From positions 83,356,270 to 83,420,269 of the forward strand of contig JAKGHH010000004.1 of assembly GCA_022828595.1 (NCBI GenBank): DNA of 64,000 bases, given 5' to 3'. A program made the position numbers and the translations under genes. How positions within the stretch are numbered: the stretch's first letter is position 1; each line of letters begins with the position of its first letter. This document shows, in pieces, positions 46,796 to 57,420 of the stretch. The notes beneath the pieces were generated by a model that was not told where the DNA came from, made no database searches, and saw nothing but the letters and a program-made list of their open reading frames with translations. Source of the DNA: Nelumbo lutea (Eukaryota > Streptophyta > Magnoliopsida > Proteales > Nelumbonaceae).

Positions 46796-46977
46796 GGCTC
46801 AGTTTGGAAAGAGTATAAATACAAATATGTAGTGTAAAATCTTATATTTTGTATTATTATATGTATTTGTATTTCTTTCAAATGCAAATATGTACAATAC
46901 AAATATATACAAAATAATACAAAATATAAGGTTTTGCACTCTACATATTTATATTTGTACTTTTTTCAAACTGAGCC
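46796..46977. mobile_element. Tourist-like MITE (GGCTCAGTTTGG family)
   Basis: 182 bp with perfect 12-bp ends GGCTCAGTTTGG / inverse (right end has TTCAAACTGAGCC). Left flank TTA, right flank CAC. The interior seems doubled, as if two family members fused. Confidence 0.75.
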
Positions 46978-47418
46978 ACAGTGGTTAACAGAATAAGATT
47001 GGGATGAGGGTCGTATAGGATAAGTGTTTGAGAGCTTTATTTTTCTTTTTGTTTTTGTTTTTGTTTTTTAAGCCACTTTTATCTTTCTTTGAAACCTTTA
47101 ATTTCTTAAACTACCCCTAAATTTTGGGAAATAGATAAAGTCCCTTAAATAGCCCCTGGGTTTTCTAACAATTGATGTCATTGTTAAATATTAATAAAAA
47201 TACTGAAATGACTATTTTACCCTTCATTATTCTTCAAATTTTCAAATAGAGATAACAACAGTGTCTGGGTGTCCAGTTGAAGAAACTAAGGTAATGAAGA
47301 GAGGGAATCAAAGAGAAACTGTTGGATCCCAAAAAATGAAGACGGACAAGAGGATTAATCCCTAAGAAGAACTATGCTCATTGATGCTCCACTGGCATGG
47401 CATCAGCTAAAACCCTTA

Positions 47419-47553
47419 GGTTATGTTTGGTTTGAAGGAAAAGGTAAAGAAAGAAAAGAAAAAGGTAAGGAAACCATACAGGATTTATAAAGATTTTCCT
47501 ACCTTTCCTTTCCTTTCTTTTCCATATTTTTTCTTTCAAATTAAACACAGTCC
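47419..47553. mobile_element. Tourist-like MITE (TATGTTTGGTTTGAAGG family)
   Basis: 135 bp with ends GGTTATGTTTGGTTTGAAGG and (inverse) GGACTGTGTTTAATTTGAAAG. Flanks TTA and ATA. Confidence 0.7.
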
Positions 47554-47805
47554 ATAACAAAACCGGAGGTCCATTGGGAACCATGAAGCACTCGGTGGAG
47601 CCCCCAATCTTGACATCGTCATTAGGATGTTGGGAGCCCATCAAGGAACAACCCCACAAAAACAAACCTCTGGGCACTAGAAACTACGATGATCTATTTT
47701 TTCCATATCTAATGAAAATATGGTGCTTTTCTTCCATTTTTATTCTCAAATTTCAAACTAAAAACAATGCTACAAACGCCATTTTGTGCACATCAAATTT
47801 AGTAA

Positions 47806-47928
47806 GGCTCAGTTTGGAAGCAGTACGTACAAATATAGATATGTAGAGTGAAAAACCTTGTATTTTGTGTTATTTTTTATGCATTTATACTGTACATGTT
47901 TATTTTTGTACTCTTTCCAAACTGAGCC
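47806..47928. mobile_element. Tourist-like MITE (GGCTCAGTTTGG family)
   Basis: 123 bp with perfect 13-bp ends GGCTCAGTTTGGA and identical TAA flanks (47803-47805 and 47929-47931). Confidence 0.85.
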
Positions 47929-48255
47929 TAAGAAACAGAAACAAGGGATGCAATCACCATTTCTGATCCAAGCACTCAGTTTGCATAAGTTGATCTACCA
48001 TCTACGTCAACGGGTGCAGTAGTAGTATCTCTTTTGTTATTTGAATGGGGTTTCAACCGGAGCTCTTGCTCCATGCTCTGTCTATAATAAGTTTCATAGA
48101 GAGAAGGAAGGAGAGGGGAAATTGAACCAAAGATATATAGTGTCTGTTTGGCATCTGATGTAACCGTTTCTGGCCACGTACCAATGTTTTGTGATGTAAA
48201 AATTTTTTGGCTAAGTATCTCGTTATTTGACCCGGTGGTGACGTGCCTTAGTGAT

Positions 48256-48420
48256 GAGCTACTTGGTGGCGAACTGCCTGGTGGCGAACTGCCTGGTGGA
48301 GAACTGCCTGGGGGCGAACTGCCTGGTGGCGAACTGCCTGGTGGCGAGCTCCCTGGTGGCGAGCTCCCTGGTGGCGAACTGCCTGGTGGAGAGCTACCTG
48401 GTGGCGAACTCCCTACTAGG
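48256..48420. repeat. 15-bp minisatellite, 11 units
   Basis: Units of GAACTGCCTGGTGGC with small changes (GAGCTCCCT, GGTGGA), the last degenerate. The plus strand is open as a Glu-Leu-Pro-Gly-Gly repeat because the unit is five codons; this is not taken as a protein. Confidence 0.95.
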
Positions 48421-48501
48421 CGGCCTGTGACTTAGAGAATGGTGGAGCTCCCTGGTGCAGCGCAACCCGACTGCCCTCAGCATGAGGTGGTCTTCTTTCC
48501 T

Positions 48502-48644
48502 TTGTAGGCAGTGGGAGCTGAGGGACTTGCGAGAACTCCATCTTTTCCTCCTCTTTGTAGGTGGCGGGAGCTGAGGGACCTGTGAGAACTCCATCTTTTC
48601 CTCCTCTTTGTAGGCGGCGGGAGCTGAGGGACTTGCAAGAACTG
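48502..48644. repeat. 53-bp tandem repeat, 2.7 units
   Basis: Each unit starts TTGTAGG and contains GGGAGCTGAGGGAC and ACTCCATCTTTTCC. Confidence 0.9.
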
Positions 48645-48911
48645 AATCAGAGGTCCCGGTGATATTTTCCCGATGGGGGCTCTCCGATGCTTAAGTTAGC
48701 ACTCTGATTGTAGAGATCTTTGAAGATAATATTGGAGAAATGAGAGAGCTAGAGAGTAGGGATTACCTCCATTTTTTCCATCCCCCTCCCCTTTGGGGGG
48801 TGAGGTCTTTATATATTGGAGCCTCGCGGGTTAGGTGGGTGAAAAGCCTCCAAACGGTAAGACTCGTCACATCCCGTCAAAACCGGGGTACGGTGGTGAA
48901 CTCCTCGAGGT

Positions 48912-49068
48912 CGTCAGGCTGGCGCTTGTGTCAGGCGGTCAGGTCGGCGCCTGGGCCAGATTGTCAAGGCGGCGCCTGTGTCAGTCGGCGGGTCAGTATC
49001 TGGGCCAGGTTGTTAGGTCAGTGCACGTGTCAGTCGGCGGGTCAGTGTCTAGGCCAGGTGGTCAGGCA
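48912..49068. repeat. About 49-bp irregular tandem repeat, 3 units
   Basis: Recurring GGTCAG, GTGTCAGTCGGCGG and CTGGGCCAG strings at about 49-bp spacing. Confidence 0.7.
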
Positions 49069-49113
49069 GGAGATCTTCCTGCGATACTACTGTACGAGCT
49101 TCTCTACAAGTGA

Positions 49114-49376
49114 CAAGCTGCCTATGGCGAGCTGTGGCGAGCTGCCTGTGGCGAGCTGTGGCGAGCTGCCTGTGGCGAGCTGCCTATGGTGAGCTGCCTG
49201 TGGCAAGCTGCTTATGGTAAGCTGACTGTGGCAAGCTGCTTATGGTGAGTTGTGGCAAGCTGCCTGTGGCAAGCTGCCTGTGGCGAGCTACCTATGGCGA
49301 GCTGCTTAAGGCAAGCTACCTGTGGCGAGCTGCTTGTGGCGAGCTGCCTATGGCAAGCCGCTTATGGCGAGCTGCC
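49114..49376. repeat. 14-bp minisatellite, about 20 units
   Basis: Units of GAGCTGCCTGTGGC with A/G and T variants, mixed with 10-bp short units GAGCTGTGGC. Related in sequence to the 15-bp array at 48256. Confidence 0.92.
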
Positions 49377-49726
49377 AAGAGGCCATACTTAGTTGGCATG
49401 AGGTGCCACGTGTCACAATTCCACTATAGGGCCAAATCTGCCCTCATCAGCATCGATGACGTTGCTCCAGAAAATGGTGATACATTAGTGTCACATCGAA
49501 AAAACAGTGCTCCAGGAAATGCTTGTTTGTTTGGAACCGTTTTCCCATAAAAAAATGGTGCTCCAAACCATGCATTGGAAATTGAGAAGGCATGATTTAG
49601 AGCAACGACAAATTTGGCGTTTTCTCAGATTGCAACTCGTTGCTACCAATGAAGATGTGATGTCGATTTACTATAATGAGTACCAGTACTGAAAATAGAC
49701 ATGGAGCATTAGTACCAAACAGAAAG

Positions 49727-50596
49727 TGTTGTTGTTTCTCTAGGAAACATCCTACCTAGTAGTAATGTTTCCAAACAGGAAAAAAAAAGACATTATTTTC
49801 TCAGAAAATGTTGCATAAGTTGATGTAAGTGGTAGAAAGAAAGACGTTGGATGTTGCTATTGTATCATCTTCATTCTTTGGGATTTGGAAACTTCCCTTT
49901 GGTCCTCTTATTCTATATAGTTTTAATTATTTTTAGATAGAGATGGTGGAAGAACAAGAAAGATTAGTTTGGTTGTGGGTGTTTGGGTGGTAATGGAAAT
50001 AATTACTATTTAGCAAGAAAACCATGAGTTGCAATATTAGTTAAATTGAAAACCAATAATCGGAATTTGTGTCTGTGTTTATGTAGTTTTCTCAGTAAGG
50101 GCAAAATTGGGTTTTAAAAAGTTACAACAATCACATGCAATCACATGCTGATGGAATGTGAAGGAATCATAACAGTGGGGGTAAATTTAGTCATCTATCA
50201 GAAAACTTGAGGATAATTTAAAGGGATTTTGCAAACTGTAGGGATAGTATTAGTCCATATTCTAAAACTTAGGGGTAGTGTAAGAAATTTTTCATTTTGG
50301 TAAACAGGGGTGTCGAGTTGACCAATTTATCCAAGTTTATTTTTTAGTATTGGTGAGTCTCATGGAAAATAAATGATTCTTGAACACAACAACTACCTAG
50401 ATAAGTATTACCCTCCGCCCATTTAGGTAAATAACTTTTCTACCCGTGGGAAAAATTCCTTGCACATGATGAGACAAGATTGTCCCTTTAATAATGACAT
50501 TTTTTATGGATATAACGGTCATTGTTTAGTTTTACCTAGGAAATAAAAGAATGCTGATAAACGCACTTACCCAGGTAAGCGTTTCCCAGAAAACAT
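49727..50596. other. Intergenic, no gene recognised
   Basis: AT-rich; parts around 50170-50330 (GGGGTAAATTTAGTCA, TTAGGGGTAGTGTAAG) look like decayed transposon ends also seen near 55490. Confidence 0.4.
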
Positions 50597-51274
50597 TTGC
50601 CAAATGCATTTACCCACTTAAATGACTTTCTGAAAAAAGAAAAATGCCTAAGTAATAAATTAAGTAATTCACAGCTTTGCGTGTAGGTCTGTTCATGGGC
50701 CAGGCTTCCGGCTTGGCTTTACATTGTTTGGGGCTCAGGCTTCAAGACAGGCCCACTCAAATTTTGACAAAAGCTAAGCCCAAGCCCGCCTCATGAATAG
50801 GTCTACTTGAACGTCTTCCACTCAATAAGACTTCTCCTACTGTTTGGTGTTCAAACCGTCTAGATTGTATTTCCCATTCTCTGTTTGATGACACAAGTCA
50901 TTTGTATGGAGGCTATCTAAAAGGTTGAATTGATTTTGCCAAATGCATTTTCCCACTTAAATGGCTTTCTAAAAAAAGAAAAATGATTAAGTAATAAATT
51001 AAGTAATTCACAGCTTTGCGTATAGGTCTATTCATGGGCCAGGCTTCGGGCTTGGCTTTACATTGTTTGGGGCTCAGGCTTCAAGACAGGCCCACTCAAA
51101 TTTTGACAAAAGCTAAGCCCAAGCCCGCCTCATGAATAGGTCTACTTAAACGTCTTCCACTCAATAAGACTTCTCCTACTGTTTGGTGTTCAAACCGTCT
51201 CGATTGTATTTCCCATTCTCTGTTTGATGACACAAGTCATTTGTATGGAGGCTATCTAAAAGGTTGAATTGATT
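50597..51274. repeat. 339-bp tandem duplication
   Basis: Two head-to-tail copies, 50597-50935 and 50936-51274, differing at about ten positions by eye. Each contains a short inverted-end unit from TAGGTCT(G/A)TTCATGGGCC to the inverse CATGAATAGGTCTA, probably a small hAT-like MITE. Confidence 0.92.
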
Positions 51275-51293
51275 TTGGCTTAGGCCACATTAA

Positions 51294-51393
51294 GGCCATG
51301 TTTGGTTTGAAGGGAAAGACAGGGAAACCTATACAAGGTTTGTGACAGTTTCCCTACCTTTCCCTACTTTTTTCCTTCAAACCAAACACAATG
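51294..51393. mobile_element. Tourist-like MITE (TATGTTTGGTTTGAAGG family)
   Basis: 100 bp, ends CATGTTTGGTTTGAAGG and (inverse) TTGTGTTTGGTTTGAAGG, flanked by TAA on both sides. Confidence 0.75.
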
Positions 51394-51639
51394 TAAAAGA
51401 AAGAAGAGAGATACACTCCCCATAGAAAAATATAGAAGACTCTTGTTTTATTTTGTCATTCTTCCCATCTATATCATCATGACAAAGGAAACTCAACTCA
51501 ACTTTCTCCTATAACTAACAAGAGTTCTTCCTGTGAATAAAAGCTGGCATGGTAACCACAAACTCTGCAACCACCAACACAATCCTTGTTTGTTCTAAAT
51601 TCATGACACCTAGTATTGCTTTTTAGTTGAATCTCTTTA

Positions 51640-51738
51640 GGTTATGTTTGGTTTGAAGGAAAAGGTAGGGAAACCCATACAAGGTTTGTAAAAGTTTCTT
51701 TGCCTTTCTCTACTTTTTCCTTCAAACCAAACACAACC
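51640..51738. mobile_element. Tourist-like MITE, intact ends
   Basis: 99 bp with ends GGTTATGTTTGGTTTGAAGG and inverse GGTTGTGTTTGGTTTGAAGG, flanked by identical TTA (51637-51639 and 51739-51741). Confidence 0.88.
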
Positions 51739-52074
51739 TTAGTATTTTTTATGAGTTATTTTGAGGTCACAATATTTCACTGTGGCCATAGTTGCAGCAG
51801 ACCAATGTGCATTGGTACAAAAAATATATATTACATAAAAATACATAAAAAAATATTGAAATTTTGGAATAAATGTGGGATGACAAAGCAAAGTCGAGTA
51901 ATAATTTGATAAAAGCTATTATGTAATTTGAGAAACAATGGATAAGAATAGGATATTCTATGTGGTTTTTGGATGGATGAACTTGGAATGAACATATGGT
52001 AATTATATTCTATAGAATCTTTACTATATAATGTCCATACTTGCCTTAGCCTCACATCAAGATAATCGCCTTAA

Positions 52075-52141
52075 AGTTATGTTTGGTTTCAAGGAAAAGT
52101 AGGAACCTTTCATTTCTTTTTCCTTCAAATCAAACACAGTC
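52075..52141. mobile_element. Very short Tourist-like MITE
   Basis: 67 bp with ends AGTTATGTTTGGTTTCAAGG and inverse GACTGTGTTTGATTTGAAGG, flanked by TAA on both sides; hardly more than the two ends. Confidence 0.75.
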
Positions 52142-52152
52142 TAAAATTTTAA

Positions 52153-52183
52153 TATTTATTTATTTATTTATTTATTTATTTTT
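52153..52183. repeat. (TTTA)n microsatellite
   Basis: Seven or so TTTA repeats. Confidence 0.85.
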
Positions 52184-52271
52184 GTCTCTCCGCACACACA
52201 CAATCCATGCCATTCAATTAGGATTTGAAATTTCGTTTGTTTAAATGTTGATTTTGATTCATGTGGTAGAC

Positions 52272-52500
52272 TGTTGGAAAGAGCTTGGATCTCCTAGGGA
52301 CGGAGGTGGGATCTCCTCACATAGGGTGCCTCACAATGACTTAGGCACATTCCACCATGCATTGGGAACATCTTCCATAAATAATAATACATAAGTACAT
52401 GAGATGTTCCCAATGCATGGTGGGATGTGCATGTGAGGTCAATGTGAGACACCATGTGTGAGGAGCAGATTCGATCTCCTAGGAACGAACTCTTCCAACA
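52272..52500. repeat. Full-length fold-back repeat (GGGAACATCTCC family)
   Basis: Ends TGTTGGAAAGAG and (inverse) TGTTGGAAGAG enclose long inverted arms: GGATCTCCTAGG with CCTAGGAGATC; CCACCATGCATTGGGAACAT with ATGTTCCCAATGCATGGTGG (perfect 20 bp). The best-preserved family copy in the window. Confidence 0.88.
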
Positions 52501-54239
52501 CCCCTACTCATAATATACCACAGGCATGCATTGGGAATGTTTCCTCTGTTACATGGAGAGATGTTCCCCATACACTAAGTAGTATCTCGTGAGTAAGTTG
52601 TGGGTAGGAGATCCAAAATGTGTTGAGAGGTAGGAAAATGGATATGTCAGATTTTAGAGTGGATCCAATTGATTTGGATCAAATCTAAATGAAAAATTGT
52701 TTTTCTTTTCTTGGCTTCGTATCATAGGGCTAACAATGGGGGTAGCCCATCCCCAGCCATAGTGGCAACGGGAAGTGGTGGATCTAGGACCTTTGATCAC
52801 ATTAATTTAATCATAACAGGGTGGATTTGAAGTGGGGACCATACTCCTCACCCCGAACCCTAATCCCAATCCACAGTGGGGAGAAAGGTTAACCTTCATC
52901 CCTGATCCTTGATGGAGATGGACTCCTCAATGGGGACCCAAATCCCCTACTTTCTTAATTGAAGTGTTTTTGGGGTTGGGGTAGGGCAAGGACTTTACTC
53001 CCCATCCCCGTCCCTATCCTCTACTGGGTATCCCTATTAACATCTATTGCCACCAAGACAATCACCATCCCCGACCCTATTAGGTTGAAGAGGTTGGGTA
53101 CCTAACAAGGGTGGGAAAATTGTCATCTCTAGGTTTGAGGAGGCAAGGTAGTTAGATAAAATTGATCTGTTGAGGGATGTGAAATGATAAAAAAAAAAAA
53201 AAAAAACAAAAGGAAGAAAAGAAAAACATAAAAACGTAAAAGTTAAAACCCTAAGTCCCCAACCTTATAACTTGGTCTACATGGGACAAGGACATGAGTG
53301 TTATTCTTGTATATTTTTCTTTATTTCTTATATATTCACCTCCGAAAGAAGACTAAGAAATCAAATTTTATTTGAGTGAGGGTAATTGTAAAAAAAAAAT
53401 TAAGTATATCCATTGGTTACTTCCACTTGTGGCGTTCTTCGACCGACAAACAAGGCCCTACATGAAATCCAGCCTTGGCGGGCTTCCCGAAGGTACACCG
53501 TTAGAGTGAGTGTGCCCTTTTTCAATAAGCCCCGCTCCATAAAGAAACAAAATAATCTCAATTTTATGACAAATCTATGGCTGTTCTCTCCACTAACCAC
53601 AAAGATAAATGGACAATTTCAGTAGGGACAATTGTCCACATTGACTTCAACATAGATACACCATTGGTAGTAGGATTTTATCCAAGTCTCATCTCTACAA
53701 TGTATGAGAAACTCTTATTACTACATTATATCTATATATATATTGTTAAAATTTTTAATGATAAATGCGTATTATAAGATGTAAAATCACACTTGGACTG
53801 ACATGAATTAATGAAAAATCAATAAACCATGTCATATATTGAAATTTGATTTAACGTGTTTATTGGAATAAAATTTCAATAATGGGACTCCAAAAAATTT
53901 CAATTCCATTTCCGCACTATCAGATTAGGTTCTTTGTAACCAAAATCTCGTTCATCCCCTTGATGTTGACAAGCAAAATATGAAATATGAAAGATCTACA
54001 ATATATTCTGAAGTCTTTAACTTGGTCATGTACAATATATTCCTCATGGGACCTTCATTGTTTCCGTTGCATGTAGAGACGTAGAGATAACGTTGTTATT
54101 GCTACCCAATTAACTTCGTTCCTCCATTCTACGGGAATCCTCTCAATTAGCCACGCGTCCACTGTTGACGGGAACACGTTGAACCCTCTTGTGTCACTAG
54201 CTATTAATTTTTGGCGTTATTTCTAAATGCACGTCCAAT
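52501..54239. other. Intergenic, no gene recognised
   Basis: One further small fold-back (GGGAATGTTTCC / GGAGATGTTCCCC at about 52530-52570) and an A-run at about 53190-53206. Short frames at 53400-53625 match nothing I know. Confidence 0.4.
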
Positions 54240-54441
54240 TCGAGTCCAGATTTACTACCCACGAGACACACATAAAACATCGCAGTCACACATGGAGAAT
54301 ATTTCATTCGCTTATATCTTATTATGCACAGAAAATGTTTCCAATACACAGAGGTGGTGTTTTGTGGGTAGACATGAATAGGAGATTTGAAATTTGACCA
54401 ATTCAAACTATCAAAATATATAATAGATCCTCTTTGGGGAG

Positions 54442-54622
54442 ACTGGACTCGGTTCTCACAAAAACTGTTGTAACATTGTTCTCACAGCTTTTTGCAGCCA
54501 TGCATTGAAAATATCTCTATATTTGTATATTTTTATTTATAGGAAGATATTCCCAATACACAGCTGCAAGTGATTATAAAGACGGTGTGAGGACAATTGT
54601 GCCAGAACTGAATCCGATTGTC
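54442..54622. repeat. Diverged fold-back repeat (GGGAACATCTCC family)
   Basis: CATGCATTGAAAATATCTC pairs with GGAAGATATTCCCAATACAC, and outer TTCTCACA pairs with TGTGAGGA. A weaker copy lies at about 54260-54370. Confidence 0.6.
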
Positions 54623-54859
54623 TTTGCCATTTATTTGGCCTTGTGTTCTGTTTTCTAGCTCCAATTCTCGTTATTTGGGACTATCTATTTTAAGTTTTTA
54701 ACTAGACTGAGCATTTCGGTTTTTTGGCCGGCCTGAATTTTGCAAAATTGGTTTGGTTGTGTTTGAGATGAAGACAAATAAGTGATTTTGATTTTTCAAA
54801 AATTTGTTAATTTATGATATTTGGTTATACCTAAAATGACTTAAAATTTAATATTTAAT

Positions 54860-54895
<36 letters not shown>

Positions 54896-55559
54896 GATAT
54901 CTATTTTTTTGATAAATCATTTTCTGAACAAATATTGGTCCCCTTGAATCGTATTGCAATATTTGTATAACTTAGGGGTATATTTTATTGAATATCATTT
55001 TCAGAGAAATTGTTTATTTTCCTTGGCCCAAAATTAAGACTTAATGAAGAATGATAATTGATGAAAAATAATAGTGTAATGTAAACATTTACTCATGAGT
55101 GGATGACGAATTAGTAGGTGAACCCAACTGCCCCAATGACCTACAGGTTGGACTCACGTCCAAATATACCTAGGCCTTTGACCATCATCATCTAAGCCTA
55201 ATTCTGATTTTCGACATTCCATATGTGGAATTGGCTACTAGCTTATTATTTTGTTTCTTTTTTTATTATTATTATTATGTGTTAAGAATATATATGAGGG
55301 AGCAACAATCAATGTTAGAGTGTTTAGGGGTGCTTTAATACAATACTCAAATAGTATGGGTATTCAAAATTGGCTACATAAAACAATCTTTTTTATTTTT
55401 TCGTTAAGGGACATTAATGGTAAAGAGAATTTAGTCAATTGTCAAAAACAGTAGGAATACTTTAATATAATATTAAAATAGTAAGGGTAGATTTAGTCAA
55501 TTTCCTAAGCCTTAGGAATAGTTTAGGAAATTTGCCCATTAAATAATAATAAGAGTGTA
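54623..55559. other. Intergenic, AT-rich
   Basis: Includes a (TA)n tract at about 54862-54892 and decayed transposon-end-like strings (TTTAGGGGTGCTTTAATA at 55322; GGGTAGATTTAGTCAATTTCC at 55485). No gene. Confidence 0.4.
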
Positions 55560-56215
55560 AATCAGGATGCACTTGGAATTGAAGGTTAAGAGATAACTCA
55601 ATGTGATTATGTTCGGTATCTTGGTTCAATAACTCAATGTGATAGGAGAATACTATTAAATTAATTAAAGGAAGATTATATAAAATAGTTGTAAGGCTAG
55701 TTATGTGTAGAGCAGAGTGTTGGATGATTTAAAAAAAAAATGTGTTTAGAAAAATAAGTATGGCTCAGTTTGGAAAGAGTGTAAATGCAAATATGTACAA
55801 TACAAAATATAAGGTTTTGCACTCTACATATTTGCATTTGCACTCCTTTCAAACTTAGCCTATAGAAAAAAAAATGAAAATGCTAAGATAGATGAGTGGA
55901 AAAATTAGAAAAAATGAGATTGAGAATTAAATTATTCATGGAAATTTAGGAATAACTCCAATAGGTTATAAAATGAGTATAAACTAAAACGGTTTGGTAA
56001 CATGCATAAAGGACCATCAATAACTCCAGTTAAAAAAGTGATTTATTAGAGGTGGAAAGTGCTATGGATGGACCAAAAATGACATGGGTGAAACTGGTTA
56101 GAAATGATTTAAGCATTATTAATTTAACAGCCAATATGACTTTAAATACAATGGATTAACAAAATATGATTGGTGTAGCTATCCTCCTTGGATGCCACAT
56201 AGATGATGATGATAT
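55560..56215 (+). pseudogene. RTE-type LINE reverse transcriptase C-terminal remnant
   Basis: In broken plus-strand frames one reads RYLGSITQCDRR, VVRLVMCRAECW, then after the MITE KIDEW, FGNMHKGP and AMDGPKMTWVKLVRNDLS with NLTANMTLNTM. This is the familiar tail of plant RTE-type LINE reverse transcriptases (YLGS, GAECW, RWFGHV-RRP, GRPK-TW). Several stops and frameshifts. The A/T-rich GATGATGATGAT end near 56200-56212 fits an RTE 3' simple repeat. Confidence 0.75.
55762..55860. mobile_element. Tourist-like MITE inside the LINE (GGCTCAGTTTGG family)
   Basis: 99 bp with ends GGCTCAGTTTGGAAAGAGTG and (inverse) GGCTAAGTTTGAAAGGAGTG, flanked by TAT on both sides (55759-55761 and 55861-55863). 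Confidence 0.85.
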
Positions 56216-57006
56216 GTTATAAATTATATATTACATGGTATTAAATGGTGGAGATAGAACAATAAGCATATGAGGTTCATTGGTTGTTTTTTATCTACCC
56301 TTAGCCCTTTTAAACCTCTCAACTAAAAAAATTTATGGAGAAGTACTGACAGTCACAATATGCATATTTCTGATTTTCTCTAAAGAGTTATAAACATTCA
56401 AAATGTCAAAAACCCCTATTTTATATATCAATAAATTAGCATCAATTCAAAGTCGACATCCACCCCTTCTGTACTTTGGGCCTAAAAATTCTGACACTGG
56501 GCTGAAACGTTATTCTCCGAAAAATGCATGATAAAAAGGGCTTTTGCTGCCATTGGTTACAAACTTTATATCATGCTCGAACTCCCTATGTCACAAAGCG
56601 AACAGCTTTTTAAATTTTTTCAAGCCAATCATATAGCCACGTGGCAAGGTAGCACGCGGAGTTTCTTTTTCTCACATGGGCAGCCTCCTAAAATCTATTA
56701 TCTATACTGCTATGTTGAATAGAGTCAGAACTCAGAAGACAGAAGACAGAACATAAGTACTGAATGGATATCCAAAACGTATAGATGATAAGATAAGGCG
56801 GTTTTCTGAAAAGTAAACCGACTCTCGTGCGGGAAACTGAAAAAGAGCAAAAGCCGTCATCTCTCTCTCTCCATCATAGAAAGTTCTAGTTTCTTATGTT
56901 TCTCTCTGCGTCGGACACGCACCGTACACACTCTCTTTATTCTCACTCACATTTCTTTCCTTTTTCTTTTTCCCTTTTTTTTTGTTTTGATTTTTATTTT
57001 AAATAA

Positions 57007-57038
<32 letters not shown>

Positions 57039-57420
57039 GCATTTAAATCTTTCTATAAATTCTAACCAAACCTCCCGTTTAATTCCCTTCAGCAGCGTTC
57101 TCTCTCTCTCTCTCTCTCTTTCTTTCTCTCTATCTATGTTTGAAAAGGGCTAGAAGAAACGGAACCCTAGAAACCTATTTTGGATCTTGCAGAAGAAATC
57201 GTCGCCAATCCCTGGAATCCCGATAGGAAGGAATTTAGGAACCCTAATTCAGAGTCCAAAACCAGTCCAATTGGCTTAATTCCTGCCGATAAGCCTAGCA
57301 AATTGTGGATCGTAACCCCCAATTTAGAATCTCGAGGGGAATAGAAAACCCTAAGAGCCCAATTCGTTTGAAGGAAAACCAATTCCGTCTTCAACCTGAC
57401 GTACTCCATCTCTGTTGTGG
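56216..57420 (+). promoter_or_regulatory. Promoter and 5' UTR of the BPM gene
   Basis: Upstream of the ATG at 57421. Two CT microsatellites, 57007-57038 and 57100-57128, are typical of plant leaders and GAGA-type promoters. Possible light/GATA-type boxes GATAAGATAAGG lie at 56786-56797, and GAAAGTTCTAGTTTC at about 56878 resembles half of a heat-shock element. A TTTAAATAAAC string at 56997-57007 could act as a TATA box. All functional readings are inferred. Confidence 0.45.

Larger units (their letters stand above)
48156..49449 (-). mobile_element. Solo LTR with perfect target duplication and tandem arrays
   Basis: 1294 bp, ends TGATG and CATCA, flanked by identical GCATC (48151-48155 and 49450-49454). 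There is no internal retroviral coding sequence, so it is a solo LTR left by recombination. Orientation is inferred from the minus-strand TATATAAA at 48815-48808. It holds four tandem arrays (48256-48420, 48502-48644, 48912-49068, 49114-49376). The internal part is unrelated to the Tat LTRs apart from a CTCCGATGCTTAAGTTAG-like string. Confidence 0.88.
48139..49726. mobile_element. Older TIR element hosting the solo LTR
   Basis: Outside the solo LTR, the left sequence GTGTCTGTTTGGCATC and the inverse of the right sequence (CTTTCTGTTTGGTACT, about 49710-49726) look like Tourist-type ends. Removing the LTR and one GCATC joins them into a roughly 290-bp element. Confidence 0.45.

Noticed and set aside
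48148..48435. Plus-strand frame with a Gly-Gly-Glu-Leu-Pro repeat
   Set aside because: It translates the 15-bp minisatellite in a solo LTR and has no other conserved part.
48256..49376. Regular short repeats that might suggest a CRISPR array
   Set aside because: Units are directly adjacent without unique spacers, and this is plant nuclear DNA inside an LTR.
53400..53625. Overlapping frames on both strands near 53.4-53.6 kb, possibly organelle-derived
   Set aside because: No recognisable organellar gene or neighbouring organelle sequence; too short to call.
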